The notes under the pieces: model-generated
What the model was told of the DNA's origin: nothing
The model's database searches: none
Seen by the model: only the letters and a program-made list of their open reading frames with translations
Origin: an uncultured bacterium
GTDB lineage: Bacteria; Cyanobacteriota; Vampirovibrionia; Gastranaerophilales; Gastranaerophilaceae
Length of the DNA: 64,000 bases
Reading direction: 5' to 3'
NCBI GenBank assembly: GCA_900551915.1
Contig: URXT01000003.1
Span: forward strand, 38,932 to 102,931
Made by a program: the position numbers and the translations under genes
Part shown: positions 16,260 to 24,860 of the stretch, in pieces
Layout of the letters: the number at the start of each line of letters is the position of its first letter
How positions within the stretch are numbered: position 1 is the stretch's first letter

Positions 16260-17135
16260 TTATTTTACCTTTTGAAAAATCATTACATATTCATGTTTAA
16301 AAATGAAAAATCCGCCTGCAAGTGCCCGATAGCGCCATAAATTTGCGGTCTTGCCTTTCGCGCGTTCGTTGCCCTGAATGTCTTTTACTATAATTCCTTT
16401 AAGCTTAAAGCCCAACTTCATCATTCTTGCCATGCATTCAAATCCAAGCGGCTGAACTTCTGAATTTTTGTAACTGTCACCGATAATCAACGCCGCAAAT
16501 CGGCCTTTTTCAAGCTTGTCATAACCGTTTTTGGCAACTTTTTCAAACAAATCGTAAAATTCTTCGGTCGAATCACAATTAGATAAATCTTCTTTTTTAT
16601 CTGAAAATTTGATAATATCATCATAAGGCGGATGAAGAACCAAAAACTGTGCTTTTTCTTCGCCTAAGATTTCGAGACCGGCTTGAATTTTATCTCTGAC
16701 CTCAACAGACGCTGAATCAGCGCAGATAATTCTTACATCTGTTACAAGCTGCTTCGGGGTGAATTTTTCTGAAACTTTTTCCGCAAGTTCGTCTTTCAGC
16801 TCAACGCCAATGCAGCGTCTGCCCATATTCAGGGCTTCAATACCTGAAGTTCCTGAGCCGAAAAACAAATCAAGCACAACATCGCCCTTTTTTGTAAATC
16901 TTTCATAAAGCTGCTGGGCGATTTGCGGAATGTAATTCCCGTGATACTCATTAGAGTGTCCGCCTTCTCTTAAGCGGGTCGGAAATTCCCACAAAGTATC
17001 TGTTTTAACATGGTCGTAAGCCTTCCAGTTATTCAGGTCAATATCACTGTATTTTGTGGTTTTAACAGGTTTAACGACCTGTAAATCAGCTTTCTTTAAC
17101 GGTTTTAATTTTGTATTTGTTTTCACTCTTGCCAA
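16260..17135 (-). CDS. Orphan N4/N6-type DNA methyltransferase
   Basis: The 291-residue protein has the beta-type order of an amino-methyltransferase. The catalytic motif IV appears as HPPYDD (in place of DPPY) and the AdoMet motif as VLDLFFGSGTSGIEA with the acidic GVEL strand. Family members methylate adenine N6 or cytosine N4. No restriction gene adjoins, so it may be a solitary regulatory or protective methylase. The TTG at 17135 was chosen because AAGGGGAGAAAG precedes it; an in-frame TTG at 17156 would add 7 residues. The recognition sequence cannot be read from the protein. Confidence 0.75.
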   Translation of the reverse strand: MARVKTNTKLKPLKKADLQVVKPVKTTKYSDIDLNNWKAYDHVKTDTLWEFPTRLREGGHSNEYHGNYIPQIAQQLYERFTKKGDVVLDLFFGSGTSGIEALNMGRRCIGVELKDELAEKVSEKFTPKQLVTDVRIICADSASVEVRDKIQAGLEILGEEKAQFLVLHPPYDDIIKFSDKKEDLSNCDSTEEFYDLFEKVAKNGYDKLEKGRFAALIIGDSYKNSEVQPLGFECMARMMKLGFKLKGIIVKDIQGNERAKGKTANLWRYRALAGGFFIFKHEYVMIFQKVK

Positions 17136-17251
17136 GTCTCTTTCTCCCCTTATCAAATCTATAGAGGTATTTTATAGAAATGTTTCAAATTTGTAATCAA
17201 TTGTTTAGATGAATTTGTTTTTGTTGTAAGTTGAGGTTGTATGGAGGAAGA

Positions 17252-18256
17252 ATGTTCTCTGAATATTTAACATTAAGTAATTTATACATGATTACGGGCT
17301 TTTTAATCTCGATGTATTCCTGCGTTTCCAATGACGTTATTCAGACACTCGGAACCTTCCTTACTACAAGTAAAAAAATGCCAACCTGGTTAATCTGGGC
17401 TTTTACAAGCGCTGTTTTAATTGTAACGATTTCAACCGGCTGGCTTCTAAACGACGGCGATATGGCTTTTGGCAGGCTGGAAAGAATTCCTTTCCCTGAA
17501 ACCTTTACTCTTGTCCATGTTTTGCCGCCTGTAATTCTTTTGTTCCTGACACGCTACGGAATTCCGGTTTCGACAACATTTTTAATTTTAAGTATATTTT
17601 CAGCCAGTGATATCAGCGTAATCGGTATGATTTTGTCGAAATCAATTATCGGATACTTTTTGGCGCTTATTGTTTCAATAATTGTATACACAATTATTGC
17701 CAGACCGCTTGAAAGAGTTTTTTATTACACTGCGGATAAAAAAATCTCAAAATGGTGGATTGCGGCAAAATGGGCTTCAACCGCATTTTTATGGTCACAA
17801 TGGCTTATGCAGGATGCAGCGAATTTATTCGTTTATCTTCCAAGGAAAACTTCTTTTTCTACTTTGCTTTTTGTTTTAATTGCATTTTCAGCATTTTTGT
17901 GGATGGTTGCATACAAACGCGGCGGGGAAGTTCAAAAAATCATCAAAATGAAAACCAATGTTCAAGATCCGCGTTCTGCAACGATTATTGATATAATTTA
18001 TGCATTTTTACTTTTGTATTTTATACAACTTAACAACATTCCGATGTCCACGACATGGGTGTTCATAGGGCTTCTGGCAGGACGCGAAATTGCGCTTTAC
18101 AACAGGTTGAGATTTGAAAGTCCTAAAAAAATGTATAAACATATTCTTAAAGACCTCACAAAAGTAACTTTCGGACTGGTTGTTTCAATTGTTGTTGTGG
18201 TCGTATTAATAAAATTCGATTTGGTAAAAGAATTTTTCATGTCGCATTTTATGTAA
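17252..18256 (+). CDS. PiT-family (PHO4-like) phosphate permease
   Basis: This 334-residue polytopic protein keeps both inverted PiT signatures in a diverged form: VSNDVIQTLGTFL near the N-terminus (equivalent to GANDVANAFGT) and NIPMSTTWVFIGLLAGRE near the C-terminus (equivalent to PVSTTH..), plus GIPVSTTFLIL in the first half. It should move inorganic phosphate with a cation across the inner membrane. The ATG at 17252 with GGAGGAAG was preferred to an upstream in-frame TTG. mutL follows 20 bases downstream. The substrate is inferred from the family only. Confidence 0.75.
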   Translation: MFSEYLTLSNLYMITGFLISMYSCVSNDVIQTLGTFLTTSKKMPTWLIWAFTSAVLIVTISTGWLLNDGDMAFGRLERIPFPETFTLVHVLPPVILLFLTRYGIPVSTTFLILSIFSASDISVIGMILSKSIIGYFLALIVSIIVYTIIARPLERVFYYTADKKISKWWIAAKWASTAFLWSQWLMQDAANLFVYLPRKTSFSTLLFVLIAFSAFLWMVAYKRGGEVQKIIKMKTNVQDPRSATIIDIIYAFLLLYFIQLNNIPMSTTWVFIGLLAGREIALYNRLRFESPKKMYKHILKDLTKVTFGLVVSIVVVVVLIKFDLVKEFFMSHFM

Positions 18257-18276
18257 AAATTCAAAAGGAGCTTAAA

Positions 18277-20055
18277 TTGGCAAGAATTCAACAATTATCA
18301 AAACATCTAATAAACCAGATTGCGGCGGGCGAAGTTATTGAGCGCCCGGCGTCTGTAGTTAAAGAACTTGTTGAAAACTCTGTGGATGCGGGCGCGAAAA
18401 AAATCAGTATTGAAATCACAAACGACTGCCGGAACATAAGAATTGCCGACAACGGCTGCGGGATACATCCAGATGATATTCTGCTCGCTTTTACAAAACA
18501 TGCAACAAGCAAAATCAAAACGGATGAAGATTTATTTGATATTCACACACTCGGATTTCGCGGCGAAGCGCTTGCAAGTATTATTTCGATTTCAAGACTT
18601 ACTTGCACAACAAGGACGGCGGAATTTGAAACCGGAACAAAAGTAAAATGCGAAAATTCAGAAGTTAATAAAGTCGAAACCGGCTGCGCAGTCGGAACGA
18701 TTATGGATATAAAGGATTTGTTCTACAATATTCCGGCAAGGCTGAAATTTTTAAAAAGCGCTTCAACAGAATTTTCTTATATTCAGGAGCTTCTTCAATC
18801 AATTGCGCTGGCAAATCCTGACGTTGCTTTTGAACTTAAACGCGACGGCAAAACTACACTTAAAACAACCGGGCTTGGTGATTTAAAACGCACAATTAAA
18901 GAGCTTTTTAATGCAGAAGTGACAGACAATCTTAAAGAGGTGCTAAAAACAGACAAAATTGCAGGAATGCAGATTTCCGGCTATGTCAGCACGCCTGATT
19001 TTACACGTTCCAGCAAAAAAAATTACTACATGTTTATAAACAAACGCGCCGTAAAATGTCCGGTTTTCCAAAAATCAATTGACAATGCTTACAAAAACCT
19101 GATTGCAAGCGGCAAATATCCGTTTGTCGTTCTGAACCTCGAAATTCCTCCGGCAGATGTTGATGTGAATGTTCACCCGACAAAAAAAGAAGTCCGCTAC
19201 AAAAATACAAACATGGTTTTTAATTTCATTTACACAGCAATTCAGGGCGGGTTGACAAATTATGTGGAAAAGCCTTTTGCTGAAATGTCAATCAGGCCTG
19301 AGCCTTCAGAATTCAGAGAGCCTGTCGGGATATTGAATTTTCCAAAATCAGAAACCGGTGAAATTTATTTTGATAAAACAGAAGATTCAATGTATGTTTC
19401 AGACAATATGATGGAGAAGATTTCCCAGAGCCTTCCTTTTAAACGTGAAGAAACTGTAGAACAGGCTAAGCTTATAACACATGTTGAAAAAGAACCTGAG
19501 CCGGAAGAAAATATTATCGGACAATACAAAAACACTTATATTTTGATTGAACGCGACGAAGGTTTGGAAATCGTTGACCAGCATATCGCCGAAGAAAGAT
19601 ATATTTATGAGAAATTAAAATCAGAAAAAAATGTTGTGTCACAACTTCTTTTTGTGTCGGATGTTTTAACGGTTTCCAGCGCCGAGGCTGAACTTATCAA
19701 AGAAAACATTGAAAAATTTGAAAAATTCGGTTACGGAATTGAGTTTTTAAAAGAGAACGAACTTATTTTCAGAAAAGTTCCGCAGTTAATTGCAAAGGTC
19801 AATCCAAAAGAAATTTTGTCAGAGATTTTAGAAAACATTGAAGGTGACATTGACGGTTTAGAGGAAAAAATTCTCATTACAACCTCGTGCAAGGCGTCAG
19901 TGAAAGCCGGACAAAAGCTTTCGACCTGGCAGATGCAGGAGATTATCAAAAGATGGCGCACGACAAAAATGCCATACACTTGCCCGCATGGAAGACCGAT
20001 ATCGAAAATACTTCCGCATAAGCAGATTGCATCATTCTTCCAACGGCAATCCTAA
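18277..20055 (+). CDS. mutL: DNA mismatch repair protein MutL
   Basis: The N-terminal GHKL ATPase carries ELVENSVDAGA, DNGCGI and TLGFRGEAL (residues about 28-100). The C-terminal domain keeps the endonuclease signature DQHIAEERYIYE (about 433-444), SCKASVKAG and CPHGRP, so this is the nicking type of MutL found in bacteria without MutH. At 592 residues it is of normal length with a shortened linker. The start is TTG at 18277, with AAAAGGAG 7 bases before. In a genome with long homopolymer tracts, mismatch repair activity directly affects tract switching rates. Confidence 0.95.
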   Translation: MARIQQLSKHLINQIAAGEVIERPASVVKELVENSVDAGAKKISIEITNDCRNIRIADNGCGIHPDDILLAFTKHATSKIKTDEDLFDIHTLGFRGEALASIISISRLTCTTRTAEFETGTKVKCENSEVNKVETGCAVGTIMDIKDLFYNIPARLKFLKSASTEFSYIQELLQSIALANPDVAFELKRDGKTTLKTTGLGDLKRTIKELFNAEVTDNLKEVLKTDKIAGMQISGYVSTPDFTRSSKKNYYMFINKRAVKCPVFQKSIDNAYKNLIASGKYPFVVLNLEIPPADVDVNVHPTKKEVRYKNTNMVFNFIYTAIQGGLTNYVEKPFAEMSIRPEPSEFREPVGILNFPKSETGEIYFDKTEDSMYVSDNMMEKISQSLPFKREETVEQAKLITHVEKEPEPEENIIGQYKNTYILIERDEGLEIVDQHIAEERYIYEKLKSEKNVVSQLLFVSDVLTVSSAEAELIKENIEKFEKFGYGIEFLKENELIFRKVPQLIAKVNPKEILSEILENIEGDIDGLEEKILITTSCKASVKAGQKLSTWQMQEIIKRWRTTKMPYTCPHGRPISKILPHKQIASFFQRQS

Positions 20056-20063
20056 AATGACGC

Positions 20064-21392
20064 TTAGTCAACGATTATTTGTTCAGGCTCCTGTTTTGGC
20101 GCTTTTCTTTGCTGACGCTTTATAATAGAGTCAATATTGTTGAAATCTTCACTTTCAGCAAATACATTTTCGCTTTCTTCTGCTTTGTTAAGCTGTGCAA
20201 GAACAATCGGATCATCTTCTGTCGGCGGCGGTTCAGGCGCATCTTCCTTTTTAACGGGAGCTTCTGCTTTTGCCCTTACTTCGCCCTCTGTAACTGTGTT
20301 TAAAATATTTTCACTTCCTCTATCAACATCTTCAAGCATGCCTTTCATTTGTGAGCCAACCTTCTTAATTGATTTGTCAGAAGTGAAGGTTACATTTTGC
20401 AGAATATTTCCGCTCTTAATTGAGGTCACAGCAAGGTTTTTACCGATGGTGTTGGCTTTCAGCAAATCAACAACGCCGGTTGCGCCGTCAAAAATCAAAT
20501 TGCTGCCGGTTACTGTTCTTTTATTATGCTGAGACTCATATTGTGTAATAAGATTTGCGGTGAAATTAGTATCAGAAGCGTAATCCTGAGCTACTTTCGC
20601 TTCTTTTGAAACCCCTTGCATAAGTTTTGAAATTCTATCAAAATCTGTTGTAAAATTCTCAATTTGCACAGTTGAACTTTTGACTTCGTTATCCATCAAA
20701 AATCCAAGCTGGCCGTAACGGGCTTTTTCATCCTGCGTCATCTCTTCGCCGCTTTTAGCTTTGGCATCAAGAGTTTGCCATTCGTTCATCATCTCCTGAA
20801 CTTTTTTTAAAGCGTTATTTTGAATGGATTGTGCATCGTCCGCTGAGATTTCAAGCTGTGAGGAATATTGTTCAAACTCTTTTTCAGCCTGCGTCAAAAT
20901 TTCTTCTTGCGTGGTTACTTGTTTATTAAAAACTTTTGCAATATTTTTCTTGCCCATATCGCCGGCGTCACCAATATCGGCAGCCAAACCGTCAGCATCG
21001 TTAATATCGTTTATGTCGCCGGTGTCAAGCTGATATTCAACAGTATTTGAATCCGCCATTGAATGTGCCCAATCAGAAACTTCTTTTGGGATTTCAACAC
21101 CGTTATCCTCCATCTGCAAAATTTCTTCATAAGTATATTGCAGCCATTCAGGAGCATCCGGACGATTTTTCAATTGCAAAGAGTTACTCATATCCCCCAG
21201 AAGCGTACGTTGGTTGTGGTCTGACATAACTCCCAGTGCATATTCTCTAATATCATCATCCGACCAGCCCGCAAAATTGGGATTTGTTTTAAAGTCATCA
21301 ATCAAATCCTGCAAAGTCGTACCCTGTTGGTAAGTTCTTTGCGTGAACATATCCTGCATAACTTTCTTTTTTATAGATTGAATACTTGACAT
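20064..21392 (-). CDS. Hypothetical soluble, helical/acidic protein (442 residues)
   Basis: I do not recognise the family. It has a helical N-terminal region (FAGWSDDDIREYALGVMSDH), an acidic Asp/Gly segment around 125-150, a long predicted helix with coiled-coil character (about 165-270) and a Pro/Glu-rich disordered tail (PEPPPTEDDP) with a basic patch KRQQRKAPKQ near the end. No signal peptide or membrane helix is visible. GAAAGGCG precedes the ATG. It is convergent with mutL (8 bases between stops) and lies downstream of trxA behind a terminator. Confidence 0.65.
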   Translation of the reverse strand: MSSIQSIKKKVMQDMFTQRTYQQGTTLQDLIDDFKTNPNFAGWSDDDIREYALGVMSDHNQRTLLGDMSNSLQLKNRPDAPEWLQYTYEEILQMEDNGVEIPKEVSDWAHSMADSNTVEYQLDTGDINDINDADGLAADIGDAGDMGKKNIAKVFNKQVTTQEEILTQAEKEFEQYSSQLEISADDAQSIQNNALKKVQEMMNEWQTLDAKAKSGEEMTQDEKARYGQLGFLMDNEVKSSTVQIENFTTDFDRISKLMQGVSKEAKVAQDYASDTNFTANLITQYESQHNKRTVTGSNLIFDGATGVVDLLKANTIGKNLAVTSIKSGNILQNVTFTSDKSIKKVGSQMKGMLEDVDRGSENILNTVTEGEVRAKAEAPVKKEDAPEPPPTEDDPIVLAQLNKAEESENVFAESEDFNNIDSIIKRQQRKAPKQEPEQIIVD

Positions 21393-21483
21393 TGAAGTGC
21401 GCCTTTCATAAATAATTACTTTGTTATAATTTACGGCACAAATACCGGAGGACTTTAGCGGGAATTTTTAATGAAATATTAAA

Positions 21484-21526
21484 AAAGCTGAATTTGCAAG
21501 CGTTTTAACTTTACAAATCCAGCTTT
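21484..21526 (-). terminator. trxA terminator
   Basis: AAAGCTG..TTTG (21484-21496) pairs with CAAAT.CAGCTTT (21514-21526) with one mismatch. On the minus strand it is followed by TTTTTT, 60 bases after the trxA stop. Confidence 0.75.
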
Positions 21527-21587
21527 ATAAAATGTTACAATTGGAACTCAGACGCGATTTGGCGATTTTCAGCCCGCGCCTTATTTA

Positions 21588-21911
21588 CTATAAATGTTTT
21601 TCAATATTTTGAATAATTGAAGATTTCGGCATCAAACCAACAAGTCTTTCAACCGCTTTTCCGTTCTTGAAAACAAGAAGGCTCGGAAGACCGCTGATTG
21701 AGTAATTTTTAGCAGTTTCAAGATTATCATCGGTGTTCATTTTTACAAATTTAACCTTATCGCCGAATTCTGTTGCAACTTCGTCCAAAATCGGGCCAAG
21801 TTTTCTGCACGGGCCGCACCATGGCGCCCAAAAGTCAACTACAACAGGGGTTTCTGAATTTAACACTTCTGCTTCGAATGCCGCGTCATTAATATCAACT
21901 GCATTTGACAT
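21588..21911 (-). CDS. trxA: Thioredoxin
   Basis: This 107-residue thioredoxin has the active site WAPWCGPCRK (about 28-37), the buried Asp preceding it (VVVDFWAPW) and the cis-proline segment ISGLPSLLVF. It reduces protein disulfides in the cytoplasm. AAGGAG lies before the ATG. It is divergent from the DEDDh exonuclease gene and ends in its own terminator. Confidence 0.96.
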   Translation of the reverse strand: MSNAVDINDAAFEAEVLNSETPVVVDFWAPWCGPCRKLGPILDEVATEFGDKVKFVKMNTDDNLETAKNYSISGLPSLLVFKNGKAVERLVGLMPKSSIIQNIEKHL

Positions 21912-21971
21912 ATATATCTCCTTTATTTTTTAACTTTTACATGCGCCATTCTAACACAGAAAAAGTTTTTG

Positions 21972-21980
21972 TGCTATTAT
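21972..21980 (+). promoter_or_regulatory. Extended -10 promoter of the exonuclease gene
   Basis: TGCTATTAT (TG-N-TATTAT) lies 27 bases before the ATG at 22008. It is one of several extended -10 elements (TGnTANNAT) found ahead of genes in this window. Confidence 0.5.
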
Positions 21981-22007
21981 CTTAATAGAATTCAACAGGA
22001 TAAAAAA

Positions 22008-22925
22008 ATGGCTAGAAAAAAGATTATAGAAATAGTTTTGGACACTGAAACAACAGGGCTGGATTACACAAAAGAAAAGATGGTGGAATTTGCAGCAGTA
22101 AGACTTGAAAACGGCAAAATCAAAGACGAATTTCAAACTCTTATCAACCCCGAGCAGCACATCAGAAAATCCAGCATTGCAATCCACGGGATTACGGCAG
22201 AAATGGTTGCGGATGCCCCCACAGAAGCAGAGGCAATGCCTAAAATCCTCGAATTTATCGGCGATTATCCGATAGTCGCCCACAACGCTATTTTTGATTA
22301 CACCTTCATAAATGAAGCAAGCATTAGAACAACAGGAAAAGAAATCAAAAATCCACGGGTTGACAGCCAGCAGATGTTTAAAGAAGTTTATCCGGATTTG
22401 GATTCACACGGGCTTGATGCATTGACAAAAAAATTCAATGTCGATTTAACAAACCATCACAGAGCAATGGCTGATACAATGGGGCTTGCGCTTTGTTATC
22501 CTAAATTAAAAAAATTATATATGCAAAAATATGACTGGGAAGTTAAGCAGCTTGATAATGTAGAATATCTTTTTGAAAGATTTTTGAGAATTCAAAACAC
22601 AATCAACACACTTCAATCAGAACTGCAGGATTTGAAATCAGTATTCAAGTTGTATTTCGAACAGGGCGGCCAGCCGATACGCTCGCAAACCGGCGAAACT
22701 CTTGTATACAATTCAAAACAGTCTTTCGGCTATGATTTCCACCAGATTAAAGATGTTTTGGAAGAGGTCGGGGCGTTTGAAAAAGCCGTAAAATTAAACA
22801 CAGGTTTTGTTGACCGTCTTGTGGGCGGATACAGCCTTGATGAAGATAAAAGAGAAATCATTAAAGAAGCACGTCAGGAATTGACTGAAACAAGAAATAT
22901 TCAAATTATAAAGGCAGGAAAGTAA
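22008..22925 (+). CDS. DEDDh 3'-5' exonuclease (DNA polymerase III epsilon-like)
   Basis: The exonuclease domain occupies about residues 5-175, with DTETTG (ExoI, D11/E13), the Asp of NAIFDYTF (ExoII) and HHRAMADTM (ExoIIIepsilon). It resembles DnaQ/PolC proofreading domains. The remaining 130 residues are helical and of unknown function, so it could be either the replicative proofreading subunit or a stand-alone nuclease. The ATG at 22008 was chosen over an upstream in-frame start because ACAGGA precedes it. The transporter gene begins 3 bases after its stop, suggesting co-transcription. Confidence 0.85.
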   Translation: MARKKIIEIVLDTETTGLDYTKEKMVEFAAVRLENGKIKDEFQTLINPEQHIRKSSIAIHGITAEMVADAPTEAEAMPKILEFIGDYPIVAHNAIFDYTFINEASIRTTGKEIKNPRVDSQQMFKEVYPDLDSHGLDALTKKFNVDLTNHHRAMADTMGLALCYPKLKKLYMQKYDWEVKQLDNVEYLFERFLRIQNTINTLQSELQDLKSVFKLYFEQGGQPIRSQTGETLVYNSKQSFGYDFHQIKDVLEEVGAFEKAVKLNTGFVDRLVGGYSLDEDKREIIKEARQELTETRNIQIIKAGK

Positions 22926-22928
22926 ATT

Positions 22929-24320
22929 ATGTTAAAAAAACTAGCTGATTTTTTTAAAGAGCCTCCTGTAAAAGAGACAATCCAGGATGCTGATGAAGTT
23001 AAAAAGATGTATTCTCACTGGCGTTTGAGAATTTTTTATGCATGTTTTATAGGATATACGATATTTTATCTATGCAAAAAAAATATTGCAGTAGCACTGC
23101 CGGGTTTGAGCGCAGAATACGGTTATTCTAATACCGAACTCGGACTTTTGGGAAGTTCACTCTATTTGACATACGGAATAGGAAAATTTGTAAACGGTGT
23201 AATTGCCGACAGAGCTGATGTAAGGAAATTTCTCCCGACAGCTTTGATTATGACTGCAATTGCAAACCTTTGCTTTGGATTGTCTGCTGTTTTCATAACC
23301 CCGGGTCAAGTATCTTTCTTTGGCTTGCCGACAACAACAATTCTTTTATGGCTGTTTGTATTTTTCTGGGGCGCAAGCGGCTGGTTCCAGTCAGCAGGCT
23401 TTCCGGCAGTTGCAAAAAGTTTGACTTACTGGTATTCAAACTCCGAACGCGGAACAAAATGGTCATTATGGTCTTGTTCACATCAAGTTGGAACATTTTT
23501 AAGCGTAATTGTTTCAGGATTTTTGGTTGCACATTTCGGCTGGAAAATGGCATTTTTCGTTCCGGGCACAATCGCAATTATTGTTGCAATATGGCTTTTT
23601 GACAGATTAAGAGACAGACCTCAATCATTAGGCCTTCCTGATATTGAAACTTACAATGATGAACCTTCTGCCCAAAAAACTAATTGCGAAGAAGACAACA
23701 GAACTTATGTTGAAATCTTCAAACAAAATATTTTATTCAACAAAACAATCTGGCTTTTGGCAATTGCATATATTTTTGTTTACATAATCAGATTTGGCGC
23801 AGAAGACTGGATGATAAAATATCTAAGCGAATCAAAAGGAAATACTCTTGAACTTGCGGCAATGAAATTAAGTTCTTTACCGCTTGTCGGAATTGCAGGA
23901 ACAATTTGTGCAGGATTAATTTCCGATAAAATTTTTAAAGGACAGCGTGCACCGGTAAATCTTATTTATCTTTTGGGTGTTGTAGCGTGTTTGGTACTTC
24001 TAAAATTTAATACAATTAGCAATATTGATTTCGTATTAATCGGACTTTTAGGCGCATTCACGTACGGTCCGCAAATGATGATTGGCGGACTTTGCGCGGT
24101 TGAATCCAGTTCCAAAAAAGTTGCCTCAGCCGCAACCGGATTTACAGGAACTTTTGGATATGTCGGGGCTGTTTTATCATCAACCGGTACAGGCTTTATG
24201 GTTGATAAATTCGGCTGGAACGGGGCTATTGTATTCTGGGTAATCTCGGCAGTAATTTGTATTGGAATTTGTACAGTCTTAATGCTGGATGAGAAAAAGA
24301 AAAAACAAAAAAATGCTTAA
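22929..24320 (+). CDS. Organophosphate:phosphate antiporter-family (GlpT/UhpT-like) MFS transporter
   Basis: This 463-residue MFS protein has about 12 transmembrane helices. OPA-family traits include the N-terminal YSHWRLRIFYACFIGYTIFYLCKKNI (helix 1 with the conserved Tyr/Lys), GYSNTELGLLGSS, the GKFVNGVIADR loop between helices 2 and 3, and SWSLW-like WSLWSCSHQVGTFLS in helix 5. Members exchange sugar phosphates or glycerol-3-phosphate for inorganic phosphate, or act as sensors (UhpC). It directly follows the exonuclease gene and ends in a strong terminator. The substrate is undetermined. Confidence 0.88.
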   Translation: MLKKLADFFKEPPVKETIQDADEVKKMYSHWRLRIFYACFIGYTIFYLCKKNIAVALPGLSAEYGYSNTELGLLGSSLYLTYGIGKFVNGVIADRADVRKFLPTALIMTAIANLCFGLSAVFITPGQVSFFGLPTTTILLWLFVFFWGASGWFQSAGFPAVAKSLTYWYSNSERGTKWSLWSCSHQVGTFLSVIVSGFLVAHFGWKMAFFVPGTIAIIVAIWLFDRLRDRPQSLGLPDIETYNDEPSAQKTNCEEDNRTYVEIFKQNILFNKTIWLLAIAYIFVYIIRFGAEDWMIKYLSESKGNTLELAAMKLSSLPLVGIAGTICAGLISDKIFKGQRAPVNLIYLLGVVACLVLLKFNTISNIDFVLIGLLGAFTYGPQMMIGGLCAVESSSKKVASAATGFTGTFGYVGAVLSSTGTGFMVDKFGWNGAIVFWVISAVICIGICTVLMLDEKKKKQKNA

Positions 24321-24323
24321 AAT

Positions 24324-24353
24324 AAAAATCCCGTTTAGCAAAACGGGATTTTT
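24324..24353. terminator. Bidirectional terminator
   Basis: AAAAATCCCGTTT (24324-24336) pairs with AAACGGGATTTTT (24341-24353) across a 4-nt loop. It has T runs on both strands and lies between two convergent genes. Confidence 0.9.
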
Positions 24354-24371
24354 ATGCAAAATATTCAGACA

Positions 24372-24845
24372 TTATTCTGGAAGTTTTGAAACTTCAACCC
24401 AATCAATGCTTCCGGATAATTCAAAAAGTTCATCGGGAGTTAATTCAATTGCTGAATTTGAACTTCCGCATGCCGGAAAAACCGTTGAAAAACGTTTCAA
24501 AGATTCATCACAAAAAACTTCTACACAATCATTTTCAATTCCAAAAGGACAAACGCCGCCAATTTTGTGTCCGGTAAATTCGACAACTTCTTCGGGCGTA
24601 AGCATTTTGGCTTTCAAACCAAAAGTCTGGCGGAATTTTTTATTGTCAATTCTTGCATCGCCTGCCGCGCAAACCAGAATACACCCGCTTTCAGTTTTGA
24701 AAGAAAGCGTTTTACAAATCCTTGCACCGTCAGTATTCAAAGCCTTGGCTGCAAGTTCAACGGTCGCGCTTGACACGGAGAATTCCAAAATATCACCTTC
24801 ACGTCCAAAATTTTTAAAATATTCTTTTACTTTTTCAATACTCAT
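24372..24845 (-). CDS. YbaK/EbsC-family aminoacyl-tRNA deacylase
   Basis: The 157-residue protein matches the YbaK fold: CKTLSFKTESGCILVCAAGDARIDNKKF (the trans-editing site lysine and the VxxGD loop) and GHKIGGVCPFG. Members hydrolyse mischarged tRNAs, typically Cys- or Ala-tRNA(Pro). It starts 15 bases after the stop of the histidine kinase gene encoded upstream on the same strand, so the two may share a transcript, though they have no obvious functional link. The specific substrate cannot be assigned. Confidence 0.88.
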   Translation of the reverse strand: MSIEKVKEYFKNFGREGDILEFSVSSATVELAAKALNTDGARICKTLSFKTESGCILVCAAGDARIDNKKFRQTFGLKAKMLTPEEVVEFTGHKIGGVCPFGIENDCVEVFCDESLKRFSTVFPACGSSNSAIELTPDELFELSGSIDWVEVSKLPE

Positions 24846-24860
24846 TAGCTGCTCCTTGCA

